Made by a program: the position numbers and the translations under genes. A stretch of 23,598 nucleotides of DNA. Source: a virus. Of the stretch, positions 5,439 through 13,278 are shown piece by piece. A model generated the notes under the pieces. The model did no database searches. It was not told the DNA's origin and was given only the letters and a program-made list of their open reading frames with translations. The stretch lies in IMG/VR virus record IMGVR_UViG_3300038463_000095, positions 1 through 23,598 of that record; one strand, written 5' to 3'. How positions within the stretch are numbered: position 1 is the stretch's first letter; the number at the start of each line of letters is the position of its first letter.

Positions 5439-7117
5439 TGTCCTTCCTCACCAAACTCTTCGATCTCCGCGACGGCAACCCACTCGAATCACCCACCGTC
5501 CCGCTGGCCTCGCTCGCCAACGCCCCCGGCTGGCTGCTAAATTGGGCCGGTGGCGCTCCCACGGACTCCGGCGAGCAAGTAACACCACTCACCGCGCTCG
5601 CTTCCACCACAATCGTTTCCTGTGTGAAGCTGATCAGCGAGGGCGCTGGCCAGTTACCGTTGCAGATAATCGAGCGCCTGGACCGTGGCACACGAGTGGC
5701 GCACTCTCCCCCTTACTTCGATCTTCTTGGCTCCGAGTGGAACGACGAGATGACCGCCACTGTGGGTATGCAAGTATCGCTCGTTCACGCTTTGCTCTGG
5801 GGCACCGCTTACATCGAGTTGGAAAGGGACAATGGCAATCACGTCATTGCTTTGTGGCCGCGTAAGCCATGGCTTGTGCAACCCAAGCGTGACAAGGCGG
5901 GGAAGCTCGTCTACGAGTCGCACGATACCGCCAACAATAAGCCGGTGATCATCGACAGCGCCGACATGGTTTGCATTCCAGGGCTGAGTCTCGACGGCTA
6001 CGTCGGCCAGAACATCATCAGCACTTGCCGCCAAGCGGTAGGTCTGGCCATCGGCCTGGAACGGTACGCCGCCCGTTATTTCGGCAACGGCGGCAGCACA
6101 TCAGGCGTAGTTGAGGTCCCCGGCGAACTCAGCGACACGGCCTACCAACGGTTGAAGACATCCACCGATCTGCAAATGACCGGGGCTAACCGTTTCCGCC
6201 TGCTCTTCCTGGAAGGTGGCGCGAAGTTCAACACGATGGCCGCGACCAACAACGAGGCCCAAATGATTGAGGCGCGGCGGCTGGTGAGGAGTGAGCTATG
6301 TAGTATGCTGCGCTGTCCCATACACATGATTGCGAGCGACGAATCGAAGGGCGTGAAGAGCAACACCGAGCAAATCAGCCAAGAATTCATGACGTTCACC
6401 CTGAATCCGTGGCTGACGAAATACACCCAGGCGTTCAACTCTCGCCTATTCCCAAAGGCCGGGCGCACAGCCGGAAAGTACGAAGTACGTTTTCACACCA
6501 AGGCTCTGCTGGCCGCCGATTCCGCCGCCCGCATGACTTATTACGTGCAAGGGCGCAACGCGGGCATCCTCACGAGCAACGAGTGCCGGATAGATGAGGG
6601 TCTAGAGCCCGTGGGACCGGAAGGCGATTTGCTGATGGTGCCCTTAAACACCATCCCCGCCACCCAGCTACTCATCGAAGAGGGCGCGGCTCACGACCCA
6701 ATCCCGGCCCAGATTGAAGAAGATGAGGACCAGCGAAGCGTCCCGTTAGTTAACCGTCTTCGCGCCAACTATTCCGCGTTGATTACCGATGGATTAAGCC
6801 GCCTTTCCAACCGTTCGAAGCGCGATTCCACCGCTATTAGCCAGTGTTTAGAGCCGTGCATGCAGGCTATCTCTGCCTCACTGCGGGACATGCTTGACCT
6901 CCAATACGGCGTGACGGTCGGCGATGCCGAAACGAAACGGGCCGTGGAGAAGTATTTGAGCGGCGTTTCCACGAGAGTGGCATCACTCGACTCACCAACC
7001 GAAGTGACACGGGTGTTGAAGACACTGCTTCACGCCGCCTATAGGGATTTGTCTGAAGCCCTTGCGAATAAGGCTCTCGAAGAGCCGACCTTGGAAGATT
7101 TGCCTTCGCCGGAATAA
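5438..7117 (+). CDS. Portal protein, HK97 family
   Basis: A 559-residue protein that forms the dodecameric ring at one capsid vertex, through which DNA enters and to which the connector and tail attach. Family marks are the early A-S-T-T-I-V-S-C-V-K-L-I-S-E-G segment, L-L-W-G-T-A-Y-I-E-L near residue 120, the Q-A-V-G-L-A-I-G-L-E-R-Y-A-A-R-Y-F-G-N-G stem-type helix, and the I-A-S-D-E-S-K-G...Q-E-F-M-T-F-T-L-N-P-W segment. All fit PF04860 portals. The last 140 or so residues are a charged, helix-rich extension beyond the conserved core. It starts inside the stop of the small membrane gene (TAATG). The 51 bases after it carry a hairpin, then the GIY-YIG gene. Confidence 0.96.
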   Translation: MSFLTKLFDLRDGNPLESPTVPLASLANAPGWLLNWAGGAPTDSGEQVTPLTALASTTIVSCVKLISEGAGQLPLQIIERLDRGTRVAHSPPYFDLLGSEWNDEMTATVGMQVSLVHALLWGTAYIELERDNGNHVIALWPRKPWLVQPKRDKAGKLVYESHDTANNKPVIIDSADMVCIPGLSLDGYVGQNIISTCRQAVGLAIGLERYAARYFGNGGSTSGVVEVPGELSDTAYQRLKTSTDLQMTGANRFRLLFLEGGAKFNTMAATNNEAQMIEARRLVRSELCSMLRCPIHMIASDESKGVKSNTEQISQEFMTFTLNPWLTKYTQAFNSRLFPKAGRTAGKYEVRFHTKALLAADSAARMTYYVQGRNAGILTSNECRIDEGLEPVGPEGDLLMVPLNTIPATQLLIEEGAAHDPIPAQIEEDEDQRSVPLVNRLRANYSALITDGLSRLSNRSKRDSTAISQCLEPCMQAISASLRDMLDLQYGVTVGDAETKRAVEKYLSGVSTRVASLDSPTEVTRVLKTLLHAAYRDLSEALANKALEEPTLEDLPSPE

Positions 7118-7130
7118 TCTTACTCAACGT

Positions 7131-7166
7131 AAACGGACTCAGCCGCCATTATTCGGGTATCCGTTT
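7131..7166 (+). other. Hairpin between portal and endonuclease genes
   Basis: AAACGGA (7131-7137) pairs with TCCGTTT (7160-7166) and is followed by one more T, two bases before the GTG start of the endonuclease. The only Shine-Dalgarno-like bases (GGG, 7155-7157) lie inside the loop. It could be a weak terminator after the portal gene or could limit translation of the endonuclease. Seven base pairs is modest, so confidence is limited. Confidence 0.4.
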
Positions 7167-7168
7167 TA

Positions 7169-8155
7169 GTGGAAGCAAAACCATACGGCGTCATTTATCT
7201 CATTACGAATACGGTGAACGGGAAGGTTTACGTCGGACTCACCACGCAGACTCTGAGTGCTCGATGGACCGGGCATCTTGGAGAGGCGAGGCGAGGCGCT
7301 AAAACCTCTTTACACTGTGCCATTCGTAAATACGGCGCTGATTCATTCACAAGGCGAGAGATCCATGAAGCCAATTCAAAAGAAGAATTGTTGGCGCTTG
7401 AGATCGCCGAAATAGCCGAGTATCGATCAACCGAACCCGAATTCGGGTATAACCTCACTTACGGCGGCGAAGGAGTAAGAGCTTCACCTGAGGCAGCGGA
7501 GAAACTTCGCCAAGCACGTCGAAGTTATGCGGCCACACCGGAAGGGGCAGCAACGTTGTCAGCAGCGAGGAAAGGTAAACCGTGGTCTCCTACGGAACGA
7601 CTGAAGCATGAGTCGGTGCGCTCTATTTATTGGGCTGACCCAGCGAATAGGGAGCGACGGGTTGAACTTTTGAGAAAGGTCTGCTTTACGCCTGAAGCCT
7701 TACGAAAACAATCTGAAGCCGGTGTTAGGCGCTATGAAGATCAAACTGAGCGGGACAGGCAGGCCGAGAGGATGAGAAAACGGTTTGAGAAACAAGCGGA
7801 ACGTGACCGGCTTAGGCAAACAAGCCGTGCAATGTGGACGGTCCCAGGATTCCGAGAGTCACACGCGGCTAGCCAGTCGGCCTACTGGTCATCAAAGGAA
7901 TCACATATTCGAGCTTCCCAAGCCTTATTAGAGCGGTATAAAGATCCGGCAGCAAAAGCTGTCACGCAGGCGGCTGGTAAGAACTTTCGTACTTCGGAAG
8001 AAGGGTTGGCCTTAAACGTCAAGCATTCATTTCGTTTAAAGGAGAACCATCGCATGAAGAAAGCCTGGGCGATCTTAGAAGCCGAGTTAATTGCATCAGG
8101 AGACATTACGAATGAAAAAACCAACATTGGGTCGGGAGAATGCATCAAAGCTTGA
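7169..8155 (+). CDS. GIY-YIG homing-type endonuclease
   Basis: A 328-residue DNA nuclease of the GIY-YIG superfamily. The catalytic domain spans residues 6-102: G-V-I-Y at 7-10, V-Y-V-G at 20-23, R32 (L-S-A-R-W), H36, the likely metal-binding E78 (L-A-L-E), and the G-Y-N-L-T-Y-G-G-E-G end at 93-102. The remaining 225 residues are basic and helical with repeated short segments (P-E-A-A-E-K-L-R-Q-A-R-R; P-E-A-L-R-K-Q-S-E-A-G), as in NUMOD-type DNA-binding tails. It sits between portal and protease, where most HK97-like phages have nothing, and looks more A-rich than its neighbours; both suggest insertion as a free-standing homing gene. Start is GTG 7169 with a poor binding site. Its 3' end overlaps the protease gene by 44 bases. 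Confidence 0.92.
   Translation: MEAKPYGVIYLITNTVNGKVYVGLTTQTLSARWTGHLGEARRGAKTSLHCAIRKYGADSFTRREIHEANSKEELLALEIAEIAEYRSTEPEFGYNLTYGGEGVRASPEAAEKLRQARRSYAATPEGAATLSAARKGKPWSPTERLKHESVRSIYWADPANRERRVELLRKVCFTPEALRKQSEAGVRRYEDQTERDRQAERMRKRFEKQAERDRLRQTSRAMWTVPGFRESHAASQSAYWSSKESHIRASQALLERYKDPAAKAVTQAAGKNFRTSEEGLALNVKHSFRLKENHRMKKAWAILEAELIASGDITNEKTNIGSGECIKA
8098..8114 (+). promoter_or_regulatory. Ribosome binding site of the prohead protease, inside the endonuclease gene
   Basis: AGGAGA at 8098-8103 lies eight bases before ATG 8112. It fixes the protease start there rather than at the in-frame codon 21 bases upstream (8091). Both the binding site and the first 15 codons of the protease lie within the end of the endonuclease gene. 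Confidence 0.75.
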
Positions 8156-8843
8156 ACGCAGGTTCGCGGGGCAGGAACTACGTGTAAAGCGTGACGACGG
8201 CGCACCGACCAAGTTGGAAGGGTACGCGGCAGTCTTCAACAGTGATAGCTGTGATCTCGGGGGTTTCATAGAGAGACTGAGCCCCGGCTGCTTCTCAGCA
8301 AACCTCGCGACCAATCCCGATGTGAGGGCATTGATTAATCACGACCCGAATTTGGTCCTGGGCCGGACCAAAGCTGGCACACTTCGCCTCAAGGAGGACA
8401 ACATTGGCCTCCGCTTTGAGTGTGACCTCCCTGATACGCAGGCTGCACGCGATCTTTCCGTACTGATCGACAGGGGGGATGTATCGCAAAGCTCATTCGC
8501 GATGACGGTAGATAATTGCGACTGGACTGAGCTAGCGGGTGGTAAGTGGACACGTACAATCAAGCAAGCGTCTCTCTACGATACGTCATGCGTCGTTTAT
8601 CCGGCGTACGAAGCGTCATCCTGCTCCGTCCGTTCACTCTTCCCCAACGGTGTACCCGATTCAATAACTACACAACTTCGAACTTCTGAATGTATGTGTG
8701 AGTGCGACGAATGCGAGGCAGGTAACTGCCTCGATTGTTCAGACCCTGAGTGTGACGATCCGAACTGTGATTGTGCAGAACGGAATCTCAACCGAGATGT
8801 TGAGACCGCCCTGTTAAGGGCGAGAGTCGCACAAGCGCTTTAG
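8112..8843 (+). CDS. HK97-family prohead maturation protease
   Basis: A 243-residue serine protease (peptidase U35 type) that cleaves the capsid delta domain during head maturation. The core begins L-E-G-Y-A-A-V-F-N (residues 35-43), has the catalytic His in L-I-N-H-D-P (H77) with L-G-R-T after it, and the nucleophile in D-V-S-Q-S-S-F-A-M (one of S125-S128), then the usual D-T-S-C-V-V-Y-P-A-Y-E end. After the core comes an odd tail: nine Cys in 28 residues (194-221), in Asp/Glu-rich spacing, then a short helix. That tail could bind metal. Start chosen by the AGGAGA site. A small 6-bp hairpin (8849-8865) lies just after the stop, before the capsid gene. Confidence 0.95.
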   Translation: MKKPTLGRENASKLERRFAGQELRVKRDDGAPTKLEGYAAVFNSDSCDLGGFIERLSPGCFSANLATNPDVRALINHDPNLVLGRTKAGTLRLKEDNIGLRFECDLPDTQAARDLSVLIDRGDVSQSSFAMTVDNCDWTELAGGKWTRTIKQASLYDTSCVVYPAYEASSCSVRSLFPNGVPDSITTQLRTSECMCECDECEAGNCLDCSDPECDDPNCDCAERNLNRDVETALLRARVAQAL

Positions 8844-8952
8844 ATCTTTGCCGTCGCCTACGGCAGCTCTTCAATGAGCAAGGCGGCTGTAGTAAGCAAC
8901 CAACCCACGCGGGTCACGGTGCCAGTTAATAATTCAGCACAGGAGTAAAACC

Positions 8953-10182
8953 ATGACCAACCGCGAGAAGCGTGAATCCCGCGCCAAGCTCATCAACGAT
9001 GCGCAGGCGCTGCTAAAGAAAGAAGGCCGTACCGCCGAAGATGTCACCAAAGCCAACACCATGTTGGATGATGCTGATGTCATCAAGGCTGAGTACGAAA
9101 CTGAGGAACGGGCCGCAGCGGCTCAGACCGACGTTGAGCAACGGCAAGCCCCAGGCCGCCCGAACCCCGGACAGCTTGAGACACCAGAAGCGCGTACCGC
9201 CGCTGAGAAAGAAGCCTTCCGTCAGTACATTGTGACTGGCCGGGTGACCCGTGACCAGGGCAAGTTGCTGCGCACTTACAACCCAACCACGATGTCCACG
9301 ATGTCCGGCGAACTCCGCGACATGAATGGCGACACAGGAGCCGATGGTGGATATATTGTCCCCACGGGCTTCAACGCCGCCATCGAACAGGCCACCCTGG
9401 CATACGGCGCTGCTCTGACAGTCGTTTCCGACTGGCGTACAGAGTCGGGCCAGCCCATCCAGTGGCCGTTGAGCAACGACACCGCCAACTACTCGCAGGA
9501 GATGACGGACGGTACTGACGTGACGGAGCAGGACATCCCGCTTGGTCAGGTCACCTTCAATACGTCAACTTTTTCGACGGGCGTCATCAAGGTGTCCAGA
9601 TCACTCGTCACCGATGCCGCATTCGATCTCGGCAGCTTCATCGAGGAAAATTTCGGCGTTCGTTACGCGCGTGGGCTCAACCTCGCGTTGACCAACGGCT
9701 CCACCTCCGGCTCTGTTCAGGGTCTTGTCGGCGGGTCTTACAGCGCCGTCACCAGCCTTGCTCCTACGGCCATCACCTACCCTGATTTGGTCGCCACCTA
9801 CACTGCGCTCGATCCATCCTACCTGAGCAAATCGACCTGGATGTTCCACAACGCGGTGCTGCGCGGCTTGATCGGTTTAGAAGATCTGTACGGTCGTCCG
9901 TTGTTCGTAGCCAGCATCACGAGCGGCATCCCCGATACAATTCTGGGCCGTCCGTTCGTGCTCAACCAAGCCATGGTTGGACCGGCTGCGGGCAGCAAGT
10001 CACTGCTCTTCGGAGACATGACTCGTTATAAATTAAGGACGGTCGGGGGGCTGGAAGTACTCAAATTATCAGAAAGATATGCCCCGTCGCACCAGTACGG
10101 TTACGTGGCTTTTCACCGCCACAGCGGCAAGTTGCTCGATGCGGGCACGCACCCGGTAATTTGCATGATTCAACACGCCTAG
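8953..10182 (+). CDS. Major capsid protein, HK97 fold
   Basis: A 409-residue protein that builds the icosahedral head. Residues 1 to about 110 are charged and helical, as expected of the delta/scaffold domain removed by the protease encoded just upstream. The capsid core starts at G-D-T-G-A-D-G-G-Y-I-V-P near residues 128-139, a hallmark of Phage_capsid (PF05065), followed by I-E-Q-A-T...R-T-E-S-G-Q-P-I-Q-W-P, the K-V-S-R-S-L segment, and the L-G-R-P-F-V-L-N-Q-A-M / F-G-D-M-T-R-Y end region. AGGAG (8941-8945) precedes ATG 8953 by seven bases. No internal stop or frameshift is visible. A strong hairpin follows. Confidence 0.97.
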   Translation: MTNREKRESRAKLINDAQALLKKEGRTAEDVTKANTMLDDADVIKAEYETEERAAAAQTDVEQRQAPGRPNPGQLETPEARTAAEKEAFRQYIVTGRVTRDQGKLLRTYNPTTMSTMSGELRDMNGDTGADGGYIVPTGFNAAIEQATLAYGAALTVVSDWRTESGQPIQWPLSNDTANYSQEMTDGTDVTEQDIPLGQVTFNTSTFSTGVIKVSRSLVTDAAFDLGSFIEENFGVRYARGLNLALTNGSTSGSVQGLVGGSYSAVTSLAPTAITYPDLVATYTALDPSYLSKSTWMFHNAVLRGLIGLEDLYGRPLFVASITSGIPDTILGRPFVLNQAMVGPAAGSKSLLFGDMTRYKLRTVGGLEVLKLSERYAPSHQYGYVAFHRHSGKLLDAGTHPVICMIQHA

Positions 10183-10196
10183 TCGGCAATCGAAAC

Positions 10197-10225
10197 GAAG
10201 GCCGGATCTAAACCATCCGGCCTTC
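10197..10225 (+). terminator. Perfect 11-bp hairpin after the capsid gene
   Basis: GAAGGCCGGAT (10197-10207) pairs perfectly with ATCCGGCCTTC (10215-10225) around a 7-base loop, 14 bases after the capsid stop. The following bases (ACTAAGAG) lack a T-tract, so it may be an attenuating or RNA-stabilising element for the capsid message rather than a full terminator. The next gene starts only 19 bases later. Confidence 0.65.
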
Positions 10226-10244
10226 ACTAAGAGAGGCACAATTC

Positions 10245-10427
10245 ATGCAAGTACAAGTTGTAATTCCATTCATTCAACCCAATCTCGCACCGTTTCGCAA
10301 GAACGAAATCTTCGAATGTCCGCCTGAAGAGGCAAGGGCGCTCATCGAAGGTGGCCTCGTTCGTCCGGTCGCTAGCAAAGATCCAGAGTTCGCCACAGCC
10401 CCCGTACAGCGTAAAAAGACCAACTAA
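10245..10427 (+). CDS. Small head-region protein, 60 aa
   Basis: A 60-residue protein with a binding site (GAGAGG, 10231-10236) before ATG 10245. The layout is a beta-like start (V-Q-V-V-I-P-F-I), then F-R-K-N-E-I-F-E-C-P-P-E-E-A-R-A-L-I-E-G-G-L-V-R-P-V, then a lysine-ending tail. Short proteins with this 'E-x-x-x-x-P-x-E-x-A-x-x-L-I-x-x-G' signature often occur between capsid and connector genes, and they are usually annotated without function. It shares a base with the connector start (TAATG), so it belongs to the head-tail joining unit. Confidence 0.7.
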   Translation: MQVQVVIPFIQPNLAPFRKNEIFECPPEEARALIEGGLVRPVASKDPEFATAPVQRKKTN

Positions 10428-11107
10428 TGTCTCAACTCCTCGCACTTCAGCGCGTCTGGCCAACGGGATCAACGCCCGCCGAACCGGTGGCGCTAAGCGA
10501 CATGAAGAGCTATCTTCGCGTGGACCCATCGTTCACTGTTGATGATGAGTTGATCTCCGATCTCATAACGGCGGCCCGTGAGGAAGTGGAAGACCAGCTA
10601 GGCCGATGCCTGTTGCAAAGTAGCTGGGTGTTCAATCTCGACTTCTGGCCAAGCTGGCGTCCCAATGACTCAGCACCGGCGATCCCAGGCGGTCTCTGGT
10701 CGGTCGGCTCACTCTGGTGGGACACGCAGAGGATCTTCATTCCAAGACCACCGCTGGTCTCCATTGACTCGATCACCTATCTAGCCGTGGACGGCACCAC
10801 ACAGACACTGCCGACGAATGGCTACTTGGTGGACATGCAGAGCGAGCCAGCCCGTGTCCTTCCTGCGTACAACGGTTACTGGCCCGGCGCACTTCAAATT
10901 CCCAACGCAATCACCATCAACTACACCGCTGGTTATTCACCGGTGCCGCGAGTATTTCAGCTCGCCATCAAAATGATCGTTGCGGCTTGGTACGAAAACC
11001 CAGCCGACTATGCCATTGGCTCCGGCGCTGCGACCACGATGCCGCGCGGTGTGGATCGAATCCTCCGCAAGCATCGCGTTAGCGGTTTCGATTACAGCGT
11101 GAAGTAA
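10427..11107 (+). CDS. Head-tail connector, HK97 gp6 / phiE125 gp8 type
   Basis: A 226-residue adaptor that forms a ring below the portal. It begins after a short lead with P-V-A-L-S-D-M-K-S-Y-L-R-V-D, then D-D-E-L-I-S-D-L-I-T-A-A-R-E-E-V-E-D-Q-L-G-R, the typical helical start of this connector family. A beta-rich middle (R-P-P-L-V-S-I-D-S-I-T-Y) and the I-T-I-N-Y-T-A-G-Y segment follow, then an A-I-K-M-I-V-A-A-W-Y-E-N-P helix. These features fit TIGR02215-type proteins. The start overlaps the preceding stop by one base. The 112 bases after it hold a terminator. Confidence 0.88.
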   Translation: MSQLLALQRVWPTGSTPAEPVALSDMKSYLRVDPSFTVDDELISDLITAAREEVEDQLGRCLLQSSWVFNLDFWPSWRPNDSAPAIPGGLWSVGSLWWDTQRIFIPRPPLVSIDSITYLAVDGTTQTLPTNGYLVDMQSEPARVLPAYNGYWPGALQIPNAITINYTAGYSPVPRVFQLAIKMIVAAWYENPADYAIGSGAATTMPRGVDRILRKHRVSGFDYSVK

Positions 11108-11163
11108 CTACGAGAACCTTTATCAGACGGCTGGTCGCCATGCCAACCGCTCTTCCTTTATCC

Positions 11164-11197
11164 GGGCCGTGGTCTTACCTGCCACGGCCTTCTTTTT
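11164..11197 (+). terminator. Rho-independent terminator within the head-tail gene block
   Basis: GGCCGTGG (11165-11172) pairs with CCACGGCC (11182-11189) around a 9-base loop, extended by a G-T pair (11164/11190), and is followed by TTCTTTTT (11190-11197). This has both stem and T-tract and is the best terminator inside the structural genes. It stands 22 bases before the head closure gene, so it would split or lower transcription between connector and tail genes unless read through. Confidence 0.8.
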
Positions 11198-11219
11198 GGA
11201 CTTCTCACCACTTTGTTAG

Positions 11220-11564
11220 ATGGCCATCAACCAACTCTCCATCAATCCCGGCGATCTACGGCATCAAGTAACGCTTCTTCAGGCGACGGCGGCTTCTGGT
11301 GTCTCAGGAATGACCACGGTGTGGACACCCTTCTTGGCCACCCGCGCGAAGATCATGCCTGTTCGTGGCATCGATAAGATCCGCGCTGGTATCGACGTGA
11401 GTACCCTCCAGGTCACGGTGGAGATGCGCTACCAACCGGGAATCACAGCGGCTATGCGGTTACAGACGCCGACCGGAACGTATGCGATTCAGGCCATCGA
11501 GAACATTCTGGAGCGAAACCGCAAGATCGTTCTTACTTGCTTGGCGATTGGAGCCAACCAATGA
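11220..11564 (+). CDS. Head closure / head-tail joining protein
   Basis: A 114-residue protein of the phage head-tail joining type (PF05521, like SPP1 gp16). It shows the usual opening N-P-G-D-L-R-H-Q-V-T-L-L-Q, the A-K-I-M-P-V-R-G middle, and Q-V-T-V-E-M-R-Y-Q-P-G-I, with a late I-L-E-R-N-R-K-I-V-L-T-C strand. Such proteins close the channel below the connector. ATG 11220 lacks a strong binding site; its position two codons after the region's stop codons and the conserved N-terminus support it. The stop overlaps the next gene as ATGA. Confidence 0.87.
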   Translation: MAINQLSINPGDLRHQVTLLQATAASGVSGMTTVWTPFLATRAKIMPVRGIDKIRAGIDVSTLQVTVEMRYQPGITAAMRLQTPTGTYAIQAIENILERNRKIVLTCLAIGANQ

Positions 11565-11995
11565 TAGTCGCGAACGTCACTGGCCTCGAAGCGCTACAAG
11601 AGGCGCTCACTAACCTGGAGCCCAAGCTTCAGCGGAAGAGTATCAAAGACGCCATTCTCGCGGCGGCGCAACCGATCATCGAGGATGCCAAAGCCAAGGC
11701 ACCGGTATTGCAAGTGCCAACGCCAGAACGTTACCCCGGTGAACTCCGCGACAGCATCAACGTGTCCGTGAAGAGCAAGAAGAATTTCATCAGCGCCCGC
11801 ATCGGGCCGGAACGTGTGAAGGGCGACAGTAATCAGACGCCCGCCACATACGGGCTCGTAATGGAGTTCGGCGGTAAGCATTGGCGCAAACAACCATACA
11901 TGCGGCCAGCATTCGACGCTAAAAACGGTGCAGCGCTCGATACCTTCGTTGCCACGCTGACGACTGAAGTGGAGAAATTGGCGGTGAGCAAATGA
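11561..11995 (+). CDS. HK97 gp10-like tail completion protein
   Basis: A 144-residue protein of the HK97 gp10-like family (PF04883), which joins head and tail. The start is ATG 11561, which forms an ATGA overlap with the upstream stop and has GGAG (11550-11553) seven bases before it. An in-frame ATG eight codons earlier is less likely. Family features are the L-E-A-L-Q-E-A-L-T-N-L helix, A-A-A-Q-P-I-I-E-D-A-K-A-K-A-P-V near residue 45, the G-E-L-R-D-S-I segment, and the E-F-G...Q-P-Y-M-R-P-A-F-D end. It overlaps the next gene by four bases. Confidence 0.9.
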   Translation: MIVANVTGLEALQEALTNLEPKLQRKSIKDAILAAAQPIIEDAKAKAPVLQVPTPERYPGELRDSINVSVKSKKNFISARIGPERVKGDSNQTPATYGLVMEFGGKHWRKQPYMRPAFDAKNGAALDTFVATLTTEVEKLAVSK

Positions 11996-12390
11996 TAGAA
12001 GCTGGTTTGGTTGCACTCATAAACGCAGACGCCGGTGTTCAAGCGATCACTACCACTGGCGGCTACCTGTCGGAGTTGCCACCCAATGCAACTTTGCCTT
12101 CGTGGACCCACAGCGTAATCAGCGAACCGGTTGACTATTTACTCACCGGCCCCGACACGCTAGTGAAGCGGCGGGTACAGATTGACGCTTACTCTCAGAG
12201 CCCCGACACCTGCCTCACCCTCTCTTATGCGATTGAGCAAGTGCTGAGCGGGTACAGCGGGACGTTGCAGGACACAGCCGCCACGGTTGTCGCCTTGGTG
12301 GCGAAAGACAATATGACTGACTTCTTCGATGACGACGCAAGAAACTATCGGAGAAGCGTCGATTACTTTGTCTTCTACTACAAGCAATAA
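11992..12390 (+). CDS. Tail terminator / DUF3168-type protein
   Basis: A 132-residue protein whose start overlaps the gp10-like stop (ATGA). Its order of features fits DUF3168-type (PF11367) tail terminators, which cap the tail tube and contact the connector: the L-V-A-L-I-N-A-D-A-G-V helix, L-P-P-N-A-T-L-P-S-W-T-H, R-R-V-Q-I-D-A-Y-S, and the end D-D-A-R-N-Y-R-R-S-V-D-Y-F-V-F-Y. Position between the gp10-like gene and the tail tube gene supports this. Sequence similarity within the family is low, so the assignment depends partly on order. Confidence 0.82.
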   Translation: MIEAGLVALINADAGVQAITTTGGYLSELPPNATLPSWTHSVISEPVDYLLTGPDTLVKRRVQIDAYSQSPDTCLTLSYAIEQVLSGYSGTLQDTAATVVALVAKDNMTDFFDDDARNYRRSVDYFVFYYKQ

Positions 12391-12448
12391 GACTACCCAA
12401 CCCATAAGAGAACGTTCACTTCAGATTCAGTTTCCTTAAGGAGTATCA

Positions 12449-12910
12449 ATGCCCACAGCACCCACCCTCACGCCATCGAACGCGTCACTTGGATATGGAG
12501 CCATCTTTTCCACCGGCGTTCTCGCCAGCGGTTCGGTCACCTACACAGCGGTCGCAAACATCGCCAGCATCAGCTTCGAAGGCTTCACGGTCCCCGAAGT
12601 GGACGTAACGAACTTGCTCTCCCCGAACATGACCAAAGAGTCAATCCCAGGACTTCTGACGCCGGGCAGCATCTCGCTAACTGGGCAGTTCACGAATGAC
12701 GCCGGACAGGCAGAGCTGGTCACACTCGGCACCAGCCGAACAGTGTTTCCATTCGAGGTTACTGCCGCGCTCAACGGCGGCAAGACCTACACGCTCCAGG
12801 GCAATGGGTACGTCACGAAGCTGTCCCGTGGGCCTTTCGAGGCGGACAAATCGGTGGAATTTAAGGCCGATATAAAAGTGTCGGGTGCGTTCCTCGAAAC
12901 CATCGCCTAA
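12449..12910 (+). CDS. Major tail tube protein
   Basis: A 153-residue beta-rich protein preceded by a strong site (TAAGGAG, 12437-12443, five bases before ATG). The start L-G-Y-G-A-I-F-S-T-G and the segment F-E-G-F-T-V-P-E-V-D-V-T-N-L, followed by G-L-L-T-P-G-S-I-S-L-T-G-Q-F and a late G-N-G-Y-V-T-K-L, are typical of lambda-type tail tube subunits. It stacks into hexamer rings around the tape measure protein. The strong binding site agrees with a protein needed in many copies. It is shorter than lambda gpV and lacks its Ig-like C-terminal domain. Confidence 0.85.
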   Translation: MPTAPTLTPSNASLGYGAIFSTGVLASGSVTYTAVANIASISFEGFTVPEVDVTNLLSPNMTKESIPGLLTPGSISLTGQFTNDAGQAELVTLGTSRTVFPFEVTAALNGGKTYTLQGNGYVTKLSRGPFEADKSVEFKADIKVSGAFLETIA

Positions 12911-12921
12911 TTCAGTAATCT

Positions 12922-13278
12922 ATGCCCAAAAAAGTCTCGTCCATCGCGAACAAATTAATCAAGAACGTTACCATCACGCTCGACGGTAAGACGTGGCCGG
13001 TGGTGATCACCCACAACCTGCTCATCGACGTTGAGGCATTAACCGGCCTCAACGTCCTGAGTGGTGAGGTTAATCTGATCAAGCCATCCGCCACATTACT
13101 CCGTGCCATCGTGTTCCTCTCGCTTCAACGCGCTGGATACAAGGGCACCATCGAAAGTGTTGGCGACCTGATCGGCCCGCATAACCTTGTACCTCTGCAA
13201 GAAGCCATCCTCACCGCCTGGGCTGCCTCCATGCCGGAGCCTGAGGTGACGGACCCAAACGTGTCAGCGACCGCCTAA
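12922..13278 (+). CDS. Tail assembly chaperone, short form (G-like)
   Basis: A 118-residue protein between tail tube and tape measure genes, the position of lambda gpG. It begins with a basic segment, then T-I-T-L-D-G-K-T-W-P-V-V-I-T-H, the D-V-E-A-L-T-G-L-N-V-L helix and a C-terminal helix ending in acidic residues. In lambda-like phages this protein and its frameshifted longer form guide tape measure folding and tube polymerisation, and are absent from the mature virion. The last codons contain a CCCAAAC slippery heptamer (13254-13260), strong support for the chaperone call. Confidence 0.85.
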   Translation: MPKKVSSIANKLIKNVTITLDGKTWPVVITHNLLIDVEALTGLNVLSGEVNLIKPSATLLRAIVFLSLQRAGYKGTIESVGDLIGPHNLVPLQEAILTAWAASMPEPEVTDPNVSATA

